Part shown: piece after piece, positions 41,170 to 50,235 of the stretch
Position numbering within the stretch: position 1 is the first letter of the stretch
Layout of the letters: each line of letters opens with the position of its first letter
Source: Nocardiopsis sp. FIRDI 009
GTDB lineage: Bacteria > Actinomycetota > Actinomycetes > Streptosporangiales > Streptosporangiaceae
Assembly (NCBI RefSeq): GCF_003386285.1
Contig: NZ_QPNC01000024.1
Span: 124,001 to 188,000, forward strand
Length of the DNA stretch: 64,000 nucleotides
Reading direction: 5' to 3'
Made by a program: the position numbers and the translations under genes
Notes under the pieces: generated by a model
Told to the model about the DNA's origin: nothing
What the model saw: the letters and a program-made list of their open reading frames with translations, nothing else
The model's database searches: none

Positions 41170-42696
41170 GTGCGCCGGACGGTCGTCGTCATCGGTGGGG
41201 GCGCCACCGGGGTCAGCGCCCTCCTGCACATCGCCCCCCTGCCCCAGGTCGCCCGGGTGGACGTGGTCGACCCCCGGCCACCCGGGCTGGGGCCGGCCTT
41301 CGGCGACCCCGACCCCGCCCTGCTGTGCAACACCTCCCTCGACGTGACCTCGCTCCGCCCCGACGGCCCGTCGGACCTCCTCACCTACCTGGGGGTGCGG
41401 GGCTGGCCGGTGGCGAACGGAACGTTCGTCCCGCGCTTCCTCGTGGGCCAGTACTGCCGGGAGCGCTACCTGTGGGCCCGTGACCGCGCGGCCGAGCGCG
41501 GGGCGACCGTCGCCCACGTGCGCGACCGAGCCGAGGCGGTGCGGTCCACCGGCGGGGGCTACCGCGTGGAACTCGCCTCCGGGGCGTCCCTGGTCGCGAG
41601 CGACGTGCTGGTCTGCGCCGGGCTGTCCACCCCCCGGCCGCCGGACCTGGTCCGCCCCCATCTGGGGCACGAGGCGCTGTCGGAGAGCCCCTACCCCGTC
41701 GCCCGACTCAGGGGGCTGCCCGCCGACGCCCGCGTCCTGGTGCTCGGGACGGGGCTCTCCGCCATCGACGCCGCGCTCGTCCTGTGCTCGGGCGGGAGGA
41801 GGGTGACGATGGCCTCCCCCAGCGGGCGCCTGCCGGCCGTGCGCACCCGGCTCACCCGCCCGGAGCGGTCGAGGCTGGACCTGTCCTGTCTGGGCACCCC
41901 GGGGGTCGCCCCGACCGACCGCGACCCGGCGGTCCTCCGGTCGCTGGTCAGCGCGCTCGCAAAGGTCGCTCCCGGCCTTCCCCTGCGCCACCAGGTCGCC
42001 GCGGGCGGAGATCCGGTGGCCCGCCTGCGCGAGGAGACCGAGCTGGCCGAACGGGGGCTGACGGCGTGGCAGGACCTGGTCTCCGAGGTCATCGACCAGG
42101 TCAACGAGCACACCGTCGACTGGCCCCCGCACGAGCGGAGCGCCCTCCTGGCCAGGTACCGGGAGGCCGTCTTCCGGTACGTGTCCGCCATCCCCCTCGC
42201 GAACGCCCGCGCCCTCGTCGGCCACTGCGACGACGGTCTGCTGTCCGTGGCGGACGGTTCCCCCACCCGTCTCGACAGGGCGGGCGATCGCTGGCGCGTG
42301 CGCTGGCGCTCCGGGGCGGAGGACTTCGACCACGTCGTGTGCGCGACCGGACTCCGGGAACCCCGGCTCCGGGTGGACCCGCCCGACACCCTCCGTCTGG
42401 AGAGCGGCGGGGCCGAGCCCACCGACGAGGAGCGCCCGCTGGTCACGGAGCGCCTCCGGGTGCGGCTGGCGGCCGACCGCCCCGAGGAGCGGATCTGGCT
42501 CCTCGGCTCGACCAGCCGTCCGCGCACGGCGATCCCCAACTACCTGAGGGAGGCCGCCGCGCACGCCCGTGCGGTGGCCGACCAGTGGGCCGCCACACCC
42601 CCACCACTGACCCAGGAGGAGCCCGATGATCGTTCTCGTCAACCCCGTCTCGTCCGGACAGGACCTCTCGTCGGCGTTCCGGGAGGAGGGGGCTGA
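41170..42696 (+). CDS. FAD/NAD(P)-binding oxidoreductase
   Basis: A 508-aa protein of the FAD-NAD(P)-binding group (COG4529-like). The start reads MRRTVVVIGGGATGVSALLH with the dinucleotide motif GGGATG, and a second Rossmann motif LVLGTGLSAID lies near 200. DVVDPRPPGLGPAFG and LCNTSLDVTSLRP are usual for this group. GTG 41170 has GGAGG 7 nt upstream. Its 3' end overlaps the ATP-grasp gene by 71 bp, so the C-terminal ~23 residues may be dispensable. It is probably an oxidase or monooxygenase of the pathway; the substrate is unknown. Confidence 0.82.
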   Translation: MRRTVVVIGGGATGVSALLHIAPLPQVARVDVVDPRPPGLGPAFGDPDPALLCNTSLDVTSLRPDGPSDLLTYLGVRGWPVANGTFVPRFLVGQYCRERYLWARDRAAERGATVAHVRDRAEAVRSTGGGYRVELASGASLVASDVLVCAGLSTPRPPDLVRPHLGHEALSESPYPVARLRGLPADARVLVLGTGLSAIDAALVLCSGGRRVTMASPSGRLPAVRTRLTRPERSRLDLSCLGTPGVAPTDRDPAVLRSLVSALAKVAPGLPLRHQVAAGGDPVARLREETELAERGLTAWQDLVSEVIDQVNEHTVDWPPHERSALLARYREAVFRYVSAIPLANARALVGHCDDGLLSVADGSPTRLDRAGDRWRVRWRSGAEDFDHVVCATGLREPRLRVDPPDTLRLESGGAEPTDEERPLVTERLRVRLAADRPEERIWLLGSTSRPRTAIPNYLREAAAHARAVADQWAATPPPLTQEEPDDRSRQPRLVRTGPLVGVPGGGG

Positions 42697-43861
42697 CTGC
42701 CTCCACCTGTACGGCGCCGACCTCGCGCACGCCTTCCGGGCCGACGCCTCCGGCGTCCCCACGCTGCTGTACGACGGAGGGGAGTCCGCCGAGGCGCGGT
42801 TGCGGTCGGCGGGTGCGACCGCCGTCATCGCCGCGAGCGAGTACGGCGTCACCCTCGCCCACGACCTCGCGCGGAGCCTCGGCGCGGACCACCACGCCAC
42901 GGAGGCGGCCACCGCTCGACGGGACAAGCTCGCCATGCTGGAGCGGGTCGGCGGTGCCGGGCTGACCGTTCCCCGCACCGCCGAGGTCCGGGACGCGACC
43001 GAGGCGCGCAAGGTCTTCGCGGAGTGGGGGCGCCACCCGGTGGTCGTCAAGCCTCGGGCCAGCGCGGGCAGCGACGGTTGCCGGACGTGCCGCACCGAGG
43101 AGGAGGTCGAGGACGCGTTCCGCGCCACCCTGGGGGAGCACAACCTGCTGGGCGGTCGCAATGAGAGCCTGCTGGTGCAGGAGCGGATCGAGGGACGGCT
43201 CCACGTCGTCAACACCGTGAGCATGGGCGGGCGGCACGTCCTGTCCGAGCTGTACGAGAAGCACGTTCCCTGGGTGGACGGATCCCCACTGCTGCGTCAC
43301 GTGATCGCCCGGACCGCCATCGGAGCCGATGAGCGGGACCTGGTCGGTTACACGAAGGACTGCCTGGACGCCCTCGGGGTGCGGGAGGGCGCGGCGCACT
43401 CGGAGGTGATGCTCACCGCCGACGGTCCGCGGCTGGTCGAGGTCAACGCGCGGATCATGGGACCGTGCCTGTCGCCGGACCCCTTCTTCGCCGCCTTCGG
43501 GTACGCCCAGCAGCACCTGGTCGTGGAGCGCTTCCTGCGCCCCTCGGAGTTCGCGACGCGGTTCGACCGCCCCTACGCCCCCGCTCGGGTGCTCGCCCGC
43601 GTGTTCCTGAGGCCGCACGCCTCCGGGCGCCTGGTCTCCCTGGACGGGCTGCGGACCGTGCGCCGCCTGGCGGGGTTCCACAGTTTCAGCAAGCTGCCCC
43701 GGCCGGGTGAGCGGGTCGAGCGCCACGCGCTCACCACCGGAACGGCCGGGATCGCCTACTTCGTGGCCGAGGACGAGGAGCTGCTGCGCCACTCGCTCGA
43801 CGTCGTGCACTCCCTGGAGGACGCGGGAGCGCTGTTCTCCGTGGCGGAGGGGGAGGCGTGA
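42626..43861 (+). CDS. ATP-grasp carboxylate-amine ligase
   Basis: A 411-aa ATP-grasp ligase of the kind that joins two amino acids or an acid and an amine (BacD/DdaF-like). The grasp core is HPVVVKPRASAGSDGCRTC, LLVQERIEGRLHVVNTVSM and HSEVMLTADGPRLVEVNARIMG, the last with the Mg-binding Glu-Asn. AGGAGG lies 6 nt before ATG 42626. It overlaps the exporter gene by GTGA. With the A-PCP protein and amidotransferase it suggests a small peptide or amide product. Confidence 0.88.
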   Translation: MIVLVNPVSSGQDLSSAFREEGADCLHLYGADLAHAFRADASGVPTLLYDGGESAEARLRSAGATAVIAASEYGVTLAHDLARSLGADHHATEAATARRDKLAMLERVGGAGLTVPRTAEVRDATEARKVFAEWGRHPVVVKPRASAGSDGCRTCRTEEEVEDAFRATLGEHNLLGGRNESLLVQERIEGRLHVVNTVSMGGRHVLSELYEKHVPWVDGSPLLRHVIARTAIGADERDLVGYTKDCLDALGVREGAAHSEVMLTADGPRLVEVNARIMGPCLSPDPFFAAFGYAQQHLVVERFLRPSEFATRFDRPYAPARVLARVFLRPHASGRLVSLDGLRTVRRLAGFHSFSKLPRPGERVERHALTTGTAGIAYFVAEDEELLRHSLDVVHSLEDAGALFSVAEGEA

Positions 43862-44877
43862 TCTGGGTCGTGGCCTCACTCCTGTTGCAGGAGGGCGGCA
43901 AGGGTTTCCTGAACGGCCGGTTCACCACGGACGACAGCCTCCTGTTCTCGGCGACCGCGTTCGCTCTGACGACGGTGCTCTTCACGGCGGTGCGGTTGGC
44001 CCGCGGTCCGGTCCGGCCCGTCACGGGGCCGCAGGCACGCACGGTGGGGCTTCTGGCGGCCATGAACGTCCTGACCGCCGTGTGCTTCCTCGGCGTCTAC
44101 GTGTCGCTGGCCTGGGTGCCGTCCACCCTGGTCAGCGGGTGGGTCGCGGCGGTGGGACCACTGGCCGTCGCGGTGGCGGGGCTGTGCGGACTGGGCGCTC
44201 GCCCCACGGTCGGCACCTGGCTGCTGGCCCTGGGGCTGTTGGCGACGGTGCTGCTCCTGGCCCTGCGCCTGGGCGGGTTCGGGGACGCCGGGACCGACGC
44301 GGTGGTGTGGGCGCTACCGTTCACGACCGCGGCGGGGGCCTCGGCCTCCGGCCTGGCGCTGGTGTCGCGCCGCCTGGCTACCGCTGGTGTTCACAGCACA
44401 ACCGTCATGGCCCATCGGTTCCACCTCACGTACACGGTGGCGTTCGCCGCCCTGGCGGTGCGCGGTGTCGGCTTCGACCGGTGGCTGGACCAGTTCCCGG
44501 GGGTGCTGGTCCTGTCCGTCGTGGCCGTGGCGCTCCCGCTGTACCTCCTCCAGATCGGTCTCCAGAGGGTGGAGCCCGCCCAGGCAATGGCCGTCCTGGC
44601 GACCGCGCCGGCCGTCACCTACCTGTCGCAGGTGTCGTTCGGCGGCGGCTTCGATCCCGTGACCCTGGGCGTGATCGCCGTGCTGGCGGCCCTGGTCCTG
44701 GGCACGGACGTCCACACGCGCAGACGGGAGGCGGCGGCCCGCCTCCCGTCGCGGAGCCTGCGCCGAGGTCCCCGAACCCGGGCCGCGCGGGCTACTCCAC
44801 GGGAGCGGGCTCCGGGGCGGAGCGCCGTCGGAACGGCCTGCGGCCGACGACGGCGAAGAGCGCGCCGCCCAACATGA
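43858..44877 (+). CDS. DMT/EamA-family exporter, end of second cluster
   Basis: A 339-aa membrane protein with about ten helices in the EamA-type pattern, followed by a basic tail (DVHTRRREAAARLPSRSLRR). The GTG start overlaps the ligase stop by GTGA, so it is the last gene of the operon and the likely exporter or self-protection pump for the product. The last 86 bp overlap the convergent DMT gene; the tail may not be conserved. Confidence 0.8.
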   Translation: MIWVVASLLLQEGGKGFLNGRFTTDDSLLFSATAFALTTVLFTAVRLARGPVRPVTGPQARTVGLLAAMNVLTAVCFLGVYVSLAWVPSTLVSGWVAAVGPLAVAVAGLCGLGARPTVGTWLLALGLLATVLLLALRLGGFGDAGTDAVVWALPFTTAAGASASGLALVSRRLATAGVHSTTVMAHRFHLTYTVAFAALAVRGVGFDRWLDQFPGVLVLSVVAVALPLYLLQIGLQRVEPAQAMAVLATAPAVTYLSQVSFGGGFDPVTLGVIAVLAALVLGTDVHTRRREAAARLPSRSLRRGPRTRAARATPRERAPGRSAVGTACGRRRRRARRPT

Positions 44878-45748
44878 CCACCGTGCCCAGGAGCTGGACA
44901 CCGGTGAAGCTCTCGCCGAGGAACACGGTCGAGAAGACCGAGCCGAAGACCGGAACGGTGAACATCATGATCGTCGCGGTGGACGGACTCACGCTGCGCA
45001 GCCCGCGGTAGTAGAACAGGTAGGCGATCGCGGTCGGCCCGACGGCGAGGAAGAGGACGTTCGCCCACGCCAGCCCCGACACCGACGCCCAGGACACCTC
45101 ACCGGCCGCGGGCACGGCGAGCACCAGGAGCCCCAGGGCTCCGGCACCGGTCCCCCACGCCGTCGCCTGCAAGGGGTCCGCGCCCGTGAGGAAGGACTTG
45201 GACAGGATGCTGTAGGCCGCCCAACACCCGGCTCCCGCCACGAAGACCAGGTCGCCGACGAGCCGGGTGGACCCGGCCCCCTCCCCGGCGATGCCCAGGA
45301 AGAAGACGAGGGCTCCGGCCACGCCGACGGTGAGTCCGGTGACCCTCTCCCAGGACGCCCTCTCCCGACCCATGAGGATCAGCGCCGCGGTGGTCAGGAT
45401 CGGGCTGAGCACGGGCACGATGATGCTGCCGTCGAGCGAGGGGGCCAGGGACAGGCCCCAGAAGAAGAAGGCGTTGTAGGCCAGGACCCCGACGAGGCCG
45501 ACCAGTCCGGCGCGCAGGGCCACGGCGCGGTCGATGCGGTGCGACCGTCCGCGCAGGAGCACGGCGAGGACCACCAGCAGGAGTCCCCCGCCCCCGAAAC
45601 GCAGCGCCGCCGCCACCTCGTGCGGCATCTCGCCCACGACCACCTTCGAACTGGCGAAGGCGCTGCCGAACATGACCATCGTGACGAGGAGGTTCAGGTA
45701 GGGGACGACGGAGGGGGACTCCGTCGTCCGGGACGCGTCGTCCGTCAT
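44792..45748 (-). CDS. EamA/DMT-family transporter
   Basis: A 318-aa drug/metabolite transporter with two EamA repeats (ten helices). The second repeat is clear in GDLVFVAGAGCWAAYSILSK and FLAVGPTAIAYLFYYRGLR. Its ATG overlaps the DUF2000 gene (ATGA, 45745-45748), forming a two-gene operon convergent with the biosynthetic cluster. It may export an amino-acid-like compound; whether it belongs to the cluster is uncertain. Confidence 0.88.
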   Translation of the reverse strand: MTDDASRTTESPSVVPYLNLLVTMVMFGSAFASSKVVVGEMPHEVAAALRFGGGGLLLVVLAVLLRGRSHRIDRAVALRAGLVGLVGVLAYNAFFFWGLSLAPSLDGSIIVPVLSPILTTAALILMGRERASWERVTGLTVGVAGALVFFLGIAGEGAGSTRLVGDLVFVAGAGCWAAYSILSKSFLTGADPLQATAWGTGAGALGLLVLAVPAAGEVSWASVSGLAWANVLFLAVGPTAIAYLFYYRGLRSVSPSTATIMMFTVPVFGSVFSTVFLGESFTGVQLLGTVVMLGGALFAVVGRRPFRRRSAPEPAPVE

Positions 45749-46188
45749 CGGTACATCACGGTTCCCTTCACGACCTTGTCAACCTGGTTCCGACCGCCGT
45801 GGAGGGCGATGCCGACGAGGTCGAGCCGGTCCGTCCCCACCGCCCGCACGGCGGCGCGGTTGTCGGCGTCGTTGTCCGTCGCGAAGAGGTCGGCGGTGAA
45901 GACCGAGAGCGGCATGCCGCGCGTGACCGCCCTCCGGTGCGCGGCGGAGAGTACGTCCGCGGTCGCGCTGAGGACGAGGACGGGCTGGCGGAACATGGGG
46001 AGGTAGGCGACCCCGTCGGCGTCCCGGTACTCCTGTCCGATGACGTCGGGATCCCCGCTCGAAAGGCCGCTCACCAAGAAAGCGGTGACGTTTGCGGCCT
46101 GCCACTTTTCGAGGTCGTCTCTTAATACCACGGCAATTTTTGTCCGAGGTCGTTCCGGGGCTGTGCCCTGTTCATTTTTCATGCTCAC
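45745..46188 (-). CDS. DUF2000 family protein
   Basis: A 147-aa protein of the DUF2000 family (IAVVLRDDLEKWQAANVTAFLV; QPVLVLSATADVLSAAHRRA; LDLVGIALHGGRNQVDKVVKG). The function is unknown; some relatives have a peptidyl-tRNA-hydrolase-like fold. GTG 46188 with GGAG 8 nt upstream is preferred; ATG 46182 is possible. It is coupled to the downstream DMT transporter. Confidence 0.85.
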   Translation of the reverse strand: MSMKNEQGTAPERPRTKIAVVLRDDLEKWQAANVTAFLVSGLSSGDPDVIGQEYRDADGVAYLPMFRQPVLVLSATADVLSAAHRRAVTRGMPLSVFTADLFATDNDADNRAAVRAVGTDRLDLVGIALHGGRNQVDKVVKGTVMYR

Positions 46189-46371
46189 GGACTCTACTCC
46201 GTCTCCTGGTCGTGGGTATGCGGTCTTGGATTCCTCGGAACCGTTCGCCGCACGCTCGGGCCGGGTGGCCGCGTCCGCCGCGGCGGGACCCCGGGCGGCC
46301 CCCGTCGGACGCGCCGTGGGCTCCCTCGGGGACTGGACCGGATTTCGGACACGTAATTTAACGAGTACCAG

Positions 46372-46674
46372 TCAGTCCTCATCGGGGGCGTCAGGGTCGG
46401 CGGGCAGCAGCGCGGTGGTCTCCAGAACGGTCCACTCCCCCAACCGCGTCAGGTCGGACGCGGCACGCCGCCACAGCCGCCCGACGGTCTGCGGTGCGCG
46501 GTCGCCGACATCCTCGTGGAGGAAGAACACCAGTTCGGTTCGGTCGCCACGTGCTTCGACGTAGATGTGCTCCACCATGTCGTCGGGAGCGGTATATGCG
46601 TCCAGTGCCGCCCGAAGCGTGGGGGCATGGGGTGCCGAGTCCCCGGTCGCCAGCCGCAGGTACACCATTCTCAT
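46372..46674 (-). CDS. hypothetical 100-aa protein
   Basis: I do not recognise this protein. It begins MRMVYLRLATGDSAP, has a compact alpha/beta-looking core (MVEHIYVEARGDRTELVFFLHEDV in part), and ends acidic. No signal peptide or membrane segment. It diverges from the LuxR-type regulator over ~300 bp, so it may be that regulator's target. Confidence 0.62.
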   Translation of the reverse strand: MRMVYLRLATGDSAPHAPTLRAALDAYTAPDDMVEHIYVEARGDRTELVFFLHEDVGDRAPQTVGRLWRRAASDLTRLGEWTVLETTALLPADPDAPDED

Positions 46675-46978
46675 AACGCTCGCAGTCTGTTCGTGATGGC
46701 GTGGATCGCCGTATGCATAGGGGGCTTTGTGTTTTGTCCTGAACCGGCCATGATTTCTCTTGCCAGCACGCCCTCCAGGACCCCACAATTGCCGAGGATG
46801 GTCTGGAGATACCGGGGCGGGCGCGCTTCACCCGAGCGTCGTCCCGCGCCCTGATCTCGATCCTCGCCCAGCGGTGCCGAACCGCCGCAGTGCCCGACCT
46901 CCCGTGGCGACGCTCCGACGCGCAGGCGGTCCCGAGCGGCGCCGGCACTCGCAGAGACGAAGGATCAGGAGGACGTTC
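46675..46978. other. divergent intergenic region
   Basis: 304 bp separate the 100-aa gene from the LuxR regulator. It must hold both promoters. An AT-richer patch at ~46720-46760 is visible but I find no clear operator. Confidence 0.4.
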
Positions 46979-47986
46979 GTGTTCGGTTCGCTCGGCCTCG
47001 ACCAGGACGCGGCGGAGGTCTACCGTGCGATGCTCGCCGAGCCTCGGGCGGGGGTGAGCGACCTCGCCCGGCTCCTGGAGTGGCCGGTGGAGCGGGTGCG
47101 GTCGGCTCTCGACGACCTGGCCCGGCTGTCCCTGGTCCGGCGCTCGTGGGAGAAACCGGGGGAGTTGGTCCTGGTGCGCCCCGTGGTGGGGTTGAACGCC
47201 CTGCTGTGGCGGCAGGAGGCCGAGCTGCTCGAACGGCAGCGCCAGATCGCCGACGCGCGTTCGGCCATCACCCAGCTGATCTCCGACTACGAGGAGAGCA
47301 CCCGTATCCGCGCCGCCGCGGACGTCGAGCAACTCCACGGGATCGACGCGATCCGGTTGCGGATCGAGGAGTTCGCGCACGACTGCCGCCACTCGCTGAT
47401 GACGTTCGCCGACGGCGGGGCCCAGACGCCCGCGAACCTGGAGGCGAGCCTCCCGCTCGACCGGATGCTGCTGGAACGTGGGGTCGAACTGCGCGACGTC
47501 TACCTCGACAGCGTCATGAAGGATCCGCAGACGGTCGACTACATCTCGCAGCTGTCCGACCTCGGCGCCCAGATCCGCACGGCGCCCACCCTGCCCACGA
47601 GGCTGCTCATCTTCGACCGCTCCACAGCGCTGCTTCCGGCGGACCCCACCGACACCTCCGCCAGCGCCCTGGTCCTGCGGGGACAGGGCGTCATCGCGGC
47701 CCTGCTCTCCCTGTACGAGTACGTGTGGAACGAGGCCAGACCCGTGGGGGGCGGAGCCTCCCGTGACCGTCACGGCCTCACCGGGCAGGAGCAGGCGGTG
47801 ATCAACCTCCTGGCCGAGGGGAACACCGACGAGGCCATCGCCCGCAAACTCGGCGTGTCGGTGCGCACGGCGCGCCGCATCACCGCTGACCTCAGCCGAC
47901 GCCTGGGGGCGCGGAGCAGGTTCCAGGCCGGTGCCCGCGCGAGCGAGTTGGGGTGGATCGGCGCGCCGTCCTCCGGCGCGGACTGA
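46979..47986 (+). CDS. LuxR-type regulator with TrmB-like N-terminal half
   Basis: A 335-aa regulator. Residues ~1-70 form a TrmB-like winged helix (VSDLARLLEWPVERVRSALDDLARLSLV). A coiled helical stretch and a sensor-like middle domain follow. Residues ~265-325 are a LuxR HTH (LTGQEQAVINLLAEGNTDEAIARKLGVSVRTARRITADL in part). This actinobacterial architecture often sits near secondary-metabolite genes. GTG 46979 has AGGAGG 6 nt upstream. It converges on the SARP gene. Confidence 0.88.
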   Translation: MFGSLGLDQDAAEVYRAMLAEPRAGVSDLARLLEWPVERVRSALDDLARLSLVRRSWEKPGELVLVRPVVGLNALLWRQEAELLERQRQIADARSAITQLISDYEESTRIRAAADVEQLHGIDAIRLRIEEFAHDCRHSLMTFADGGAQTPANLEASLPLDRMLLERGVELRDVYLDSVMKDPQTVDYISQLSDLGAQIRTAPTLPTRLLIFDRSTALLPADPTDTSASALVLRGQGVIAALLSLYEYVWNEARPVGGGASRDRHGLTGQEQAVINLLAEGNTDEAIARKLGVSVRTARRITADLSRRLGARSRFQAGARASELGWIGAPSSGAD

Positions 47987-48011
47987 ACGGCGGTCCGTCC
48001 GGTCGCCGGGG

Positions 48012-48830
48012 TCATTCGGCCGCCAGGTGGACGGGCTCGTTCCTCCGGGGGCGCGGCGGCCAGTGCGCGAGGGCCGTGGGGGTCGCACCGAGTACCTCCT
48101 GGTGCAGGGCCTGTAGTTCGTCCGAGGGCTCCAGGCCCAGTTCGTCGGTGAGGGTCGTACGGACCCGCCGGTAGGCTTCCAGCGCCTCGTTGCGGCGACC
48201 GGCGCGGCCCAACGCGCGGATGAGCTGGCCGTGGAACCACTCGTTCAGCGGGTACTGCATCACCAGCGACCGCAGTTCGCCGATCAGCTCCCTGTCGCGT
48301 CCCAGCAGGACTTCGGCCTGGATCCGCAGTTCCAGCGCCCGCAGGCGCTGCTCCTCCAGGCGTATGGCGTGGGCGCCCAGGACCGGCCCGCGGGCGACGT
48401 GGGCGAGGATCGGGCCGGTCCACAGGTCCAGTGCCTCGGCCAGACGGGTCGAGGCGGCGTCGGGTCTGTCCTCCTCCAGGAGTCGGCGCCCCTCGGTCAG
48501 CTTCCGCTGGAACACCAGCGCGTCCAACTGCTCGGGGCCGATCCGGAACATGTACCCGTAGGGCCGGGTGACCAGGAGTTCGTGCTCCCGCGTGGTGAGC
48601 CCCTCCTGGTCGAGGACCTTCCGGAGATGGCAGATGTAGGTCTGCGCGGTCGTCACCGCGCTCTTGGGCGGGGAGTCCCCCCACAGTTCCTCCACCACCA
48701 CCTCCAGCGGCAGCGGACGGTTCGCCCGCAGCAGCAGGAGGGCCAGGACCTGAAGCACCTTCGGCGCGCTGGGCGTGCACACCCGGTCGCCCTCCAGTAC
48801 CTCAAGTGTTCCGAGAATCGTAAACTTCAC
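48012..48830 (-). CDS. SARP-family (AfsR/DnrI-like) activator
   Basis: A 272-aa SARP. An OmpR-type winged helix (1-95: KFTILGTLEVLEGDRVCTPSAPKVLQVLALLL, then TTAQTYICHLRKVLDQEG) is followed by the bacterial transcriptional activation domain (~100-250: LDALVFQRKL, LALDLW-like segment, MQYPLNEWFHGQLIRALGRAGRRNEALEAYRRVR). SARPs activate antibiotic clusters. Start GTG 48830 gives the usual MKFTILG opening; TTG 48833 one codon earlier is possible. It lies 94 bp downstream of the small secreted peptide gene on the same strand. Confidence 0.92.
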   Translation of the reverse strand: MKFTILGTLEVLEGDRVCTPSAPKVLQVLALLLLRANRPLPLEVVVEELWGDSPPKSAVTTAQTYICHLRKVLDQEGLTTREHELLVTRPYGYMFRIGPEQLDALVFQRKLTEGRRLLEEDRPDAASTRLAEALDLWTGPILAHVARGPVLGAHAIRLEEQRLRALELRIQAEVLLGRDRELIGELRSLVMQYPLNEWFHGQLIRALGRAGRRNEALEAYRRVRTTLTDELGLEPSDELQALHQEVLGATPTALAHWPPRPRRNEPVHLAAE

Positions 48831-48924
48831 CAAGGCGCCCCTCCTCGTCATGAAAATGCTGGTAATGCAGTTCGAATTCTCGGCGCTGGCCACCGTTGTC
48901 CTCAGCGGGCTGGTATCTGTGAAA

Positions 48925-49113
48925 TCACTGCCATCCGGCGCCGTCGGAGAGCGGCTCTGCGACGGGGGACTGCCATCCGGCGCCGTCGGTGTCAAGGGCC
49001 GACGCGAGCGTCGTGGATCCTTCCATGACCTGCGAAAATGTCACGCTTCCAGCGCCGAGGGCAACTGCGGTCGCGATGCCGGCTCCGCAGGCGAGTCGCG
49101 TGATCATGTTCAT
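48925..49113 (-). CDS. small secreted peptide with repeated DGAGWQ motif
   Basis: A 62-aa precursor with a Sec-like signal peptide (TRLACGAGIATAVALGAGSVTFS) and a short mature part of about 30 residues. It contains two copies of DGAGWQ, one ending the protein. At DNA level the repeat is CTGCCATCCGGCGCCGTCGG (48928-48947 and 48970-48989), exactly 42 bp apart. It precedes the SARP gene in the same orientation. A signalling peptide or a modified peptide precursor are both possible; no maturation enzyme is adjacent. The exact start is uncertain (ATG 49113 or 49107). Confidence 0.65.
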   Translation of the reverse strand: MNMITRLACGAGIATAVALGAGSVTFSQVMEGSTTLASALDTDGAGWQSPVAEPLSDGAGWQ

Positions 49114-49457
49114 GAGAACCCATTCCCTTCCGTGACCCCGCTGGTATTCGGGGCGCCGACAGTGCTTTCTCTGCCCGGTGGGCAATGACATCGTGATGGG
49201 CGGGGGCGGAACGCCTCGCGTTCTCCGTTGGCCCGCCTGGATCCAATAATCGGCGATTCCGGGGTGGATGTCAGCACCGGAGAGTGGCCTACTCCTGTAA
49301 TGGCACCAAGTTGCCAGGGGCGGTCCGGGTCCTCCTCGGGCGCGAAGACCCCTGCTTCACCCCCCTGGCGCCGGGGCGCGGTGCTGCCTATACTTCCCGG
49401 CGGAATTTTTAATAAAGTTTCCTGATATTTTCTCGCGCAGCACGGCTGAGGAGACCT
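49114..49457. other. divergent intergenic region
   Basis: 344 bp between the peptide gene and the deacetylase gene hold their promoters. An AT-rich patch (~49400-49435) precedes the deacetylase start. No other feature is visible. Confidence 0.4.
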
Positions 49458-50174
49458 GTGACGAAGAGGACCGGACACCCCCCGGCAGCGGGCCGCCTCA
49501 TGGCGGTCCTGCTCTCCGTCGGACTCGTCCTGTGCGCCGGGGTCCCGGCGCACGCGCGTTCCACCGGGGCGGTCAGCCCCGAGATCGTCGACTCGACCCA
49601 GCGGGGCGGCGCGGCCGTCGCCCTCACCTTCGACGACGGGCCCCATCCGGACCACACCCCCCGACTGCTCGACGTGCTGGACGGGCACGGTGTCAGGGCC
49701 GTGTTCTGCGTGATGGGCGACCACGCGCTGCGACACCCCGAACTCGTCCGCGAGATCGTGGACCGGGGGCACACGCTCTGCAACCACACGATGAGCCACG
49801 CCGACGTGAGCGGCTGGTCCCCCGAGCGGATCCGTGAGGAACTGCTGGCCACCAACGCCGCGATCCACGCGGCGGCGCCCGACGCCCGCGTCCGCTACTT
49901 CCGAGCGCCCTACGGCGCCTGGGGTCGCTCGCCGGAGGTGGCGGCCGAGCTGGGCATGCGGCCCCTCGGCTGGCGGGTGGACGTCGCCGACTGGTCCACC
50001 CCCGGAACCGACGTGCTGGTGGACCGGCTCCGGGCGGCCATCACACCGACTTCGGTGGTCCTCCTGCACGACGGCGGCGGCGACCGGAGCCAGACCGTCG
50101 CCGCCGTGGACCGGCTCGTCCCGGAGATGGAGTCGGCGGGCTGGCGCTTCACCCGACCCGCCTGGGGCTGGTAG
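49458..50174 (+). CDS. secreted polysaccharide deacetylase (NodB domain)
   Basis: A 238-aa exported carbohydrate esterase family 4 enzyme. A signal peptide (about 1-34, ending AHA) precedes the NodB domain. Catalytic motifs are TFDDGPHPDHT (MT1), HTMSHADV (MT2, metal His pair), RAPYGAWG (MT3), and VDVADWSTPG and VVLLHDGGG (MT4/5). It probably deacetylates peptidoglycan or chitin fragments. GTG start after GAGGAG. Confidence 0.92.
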   Translation: MTKRTGHPPAAGRLMAVLLSVGLVLCAGVPAHARSTGAVSPEIVDSTQRGGAAVALTFDDGPHPDHTPRLLDVLDGHGVRAVFCVMGDHALRHPELVREIVDRGHTLCNHTMSHADVSGWSPERIREELLATNAAIHAAAPDARVRYFRAPYGAWGRSPEVAAELGMRPLGWRVDVADWSTPGTDVLVDRLRAAITPTSVVLLHDGGGDRSQTVAAVDRLVPEMESAGWRFTRPAWGW

Positions 50175-50235
50175 GTCCCGTCGCGCCGTTCGGGGCCGCA
50201 CCGCCGCCCGGCGATCCCGGACGGCGGTGGGGGGA

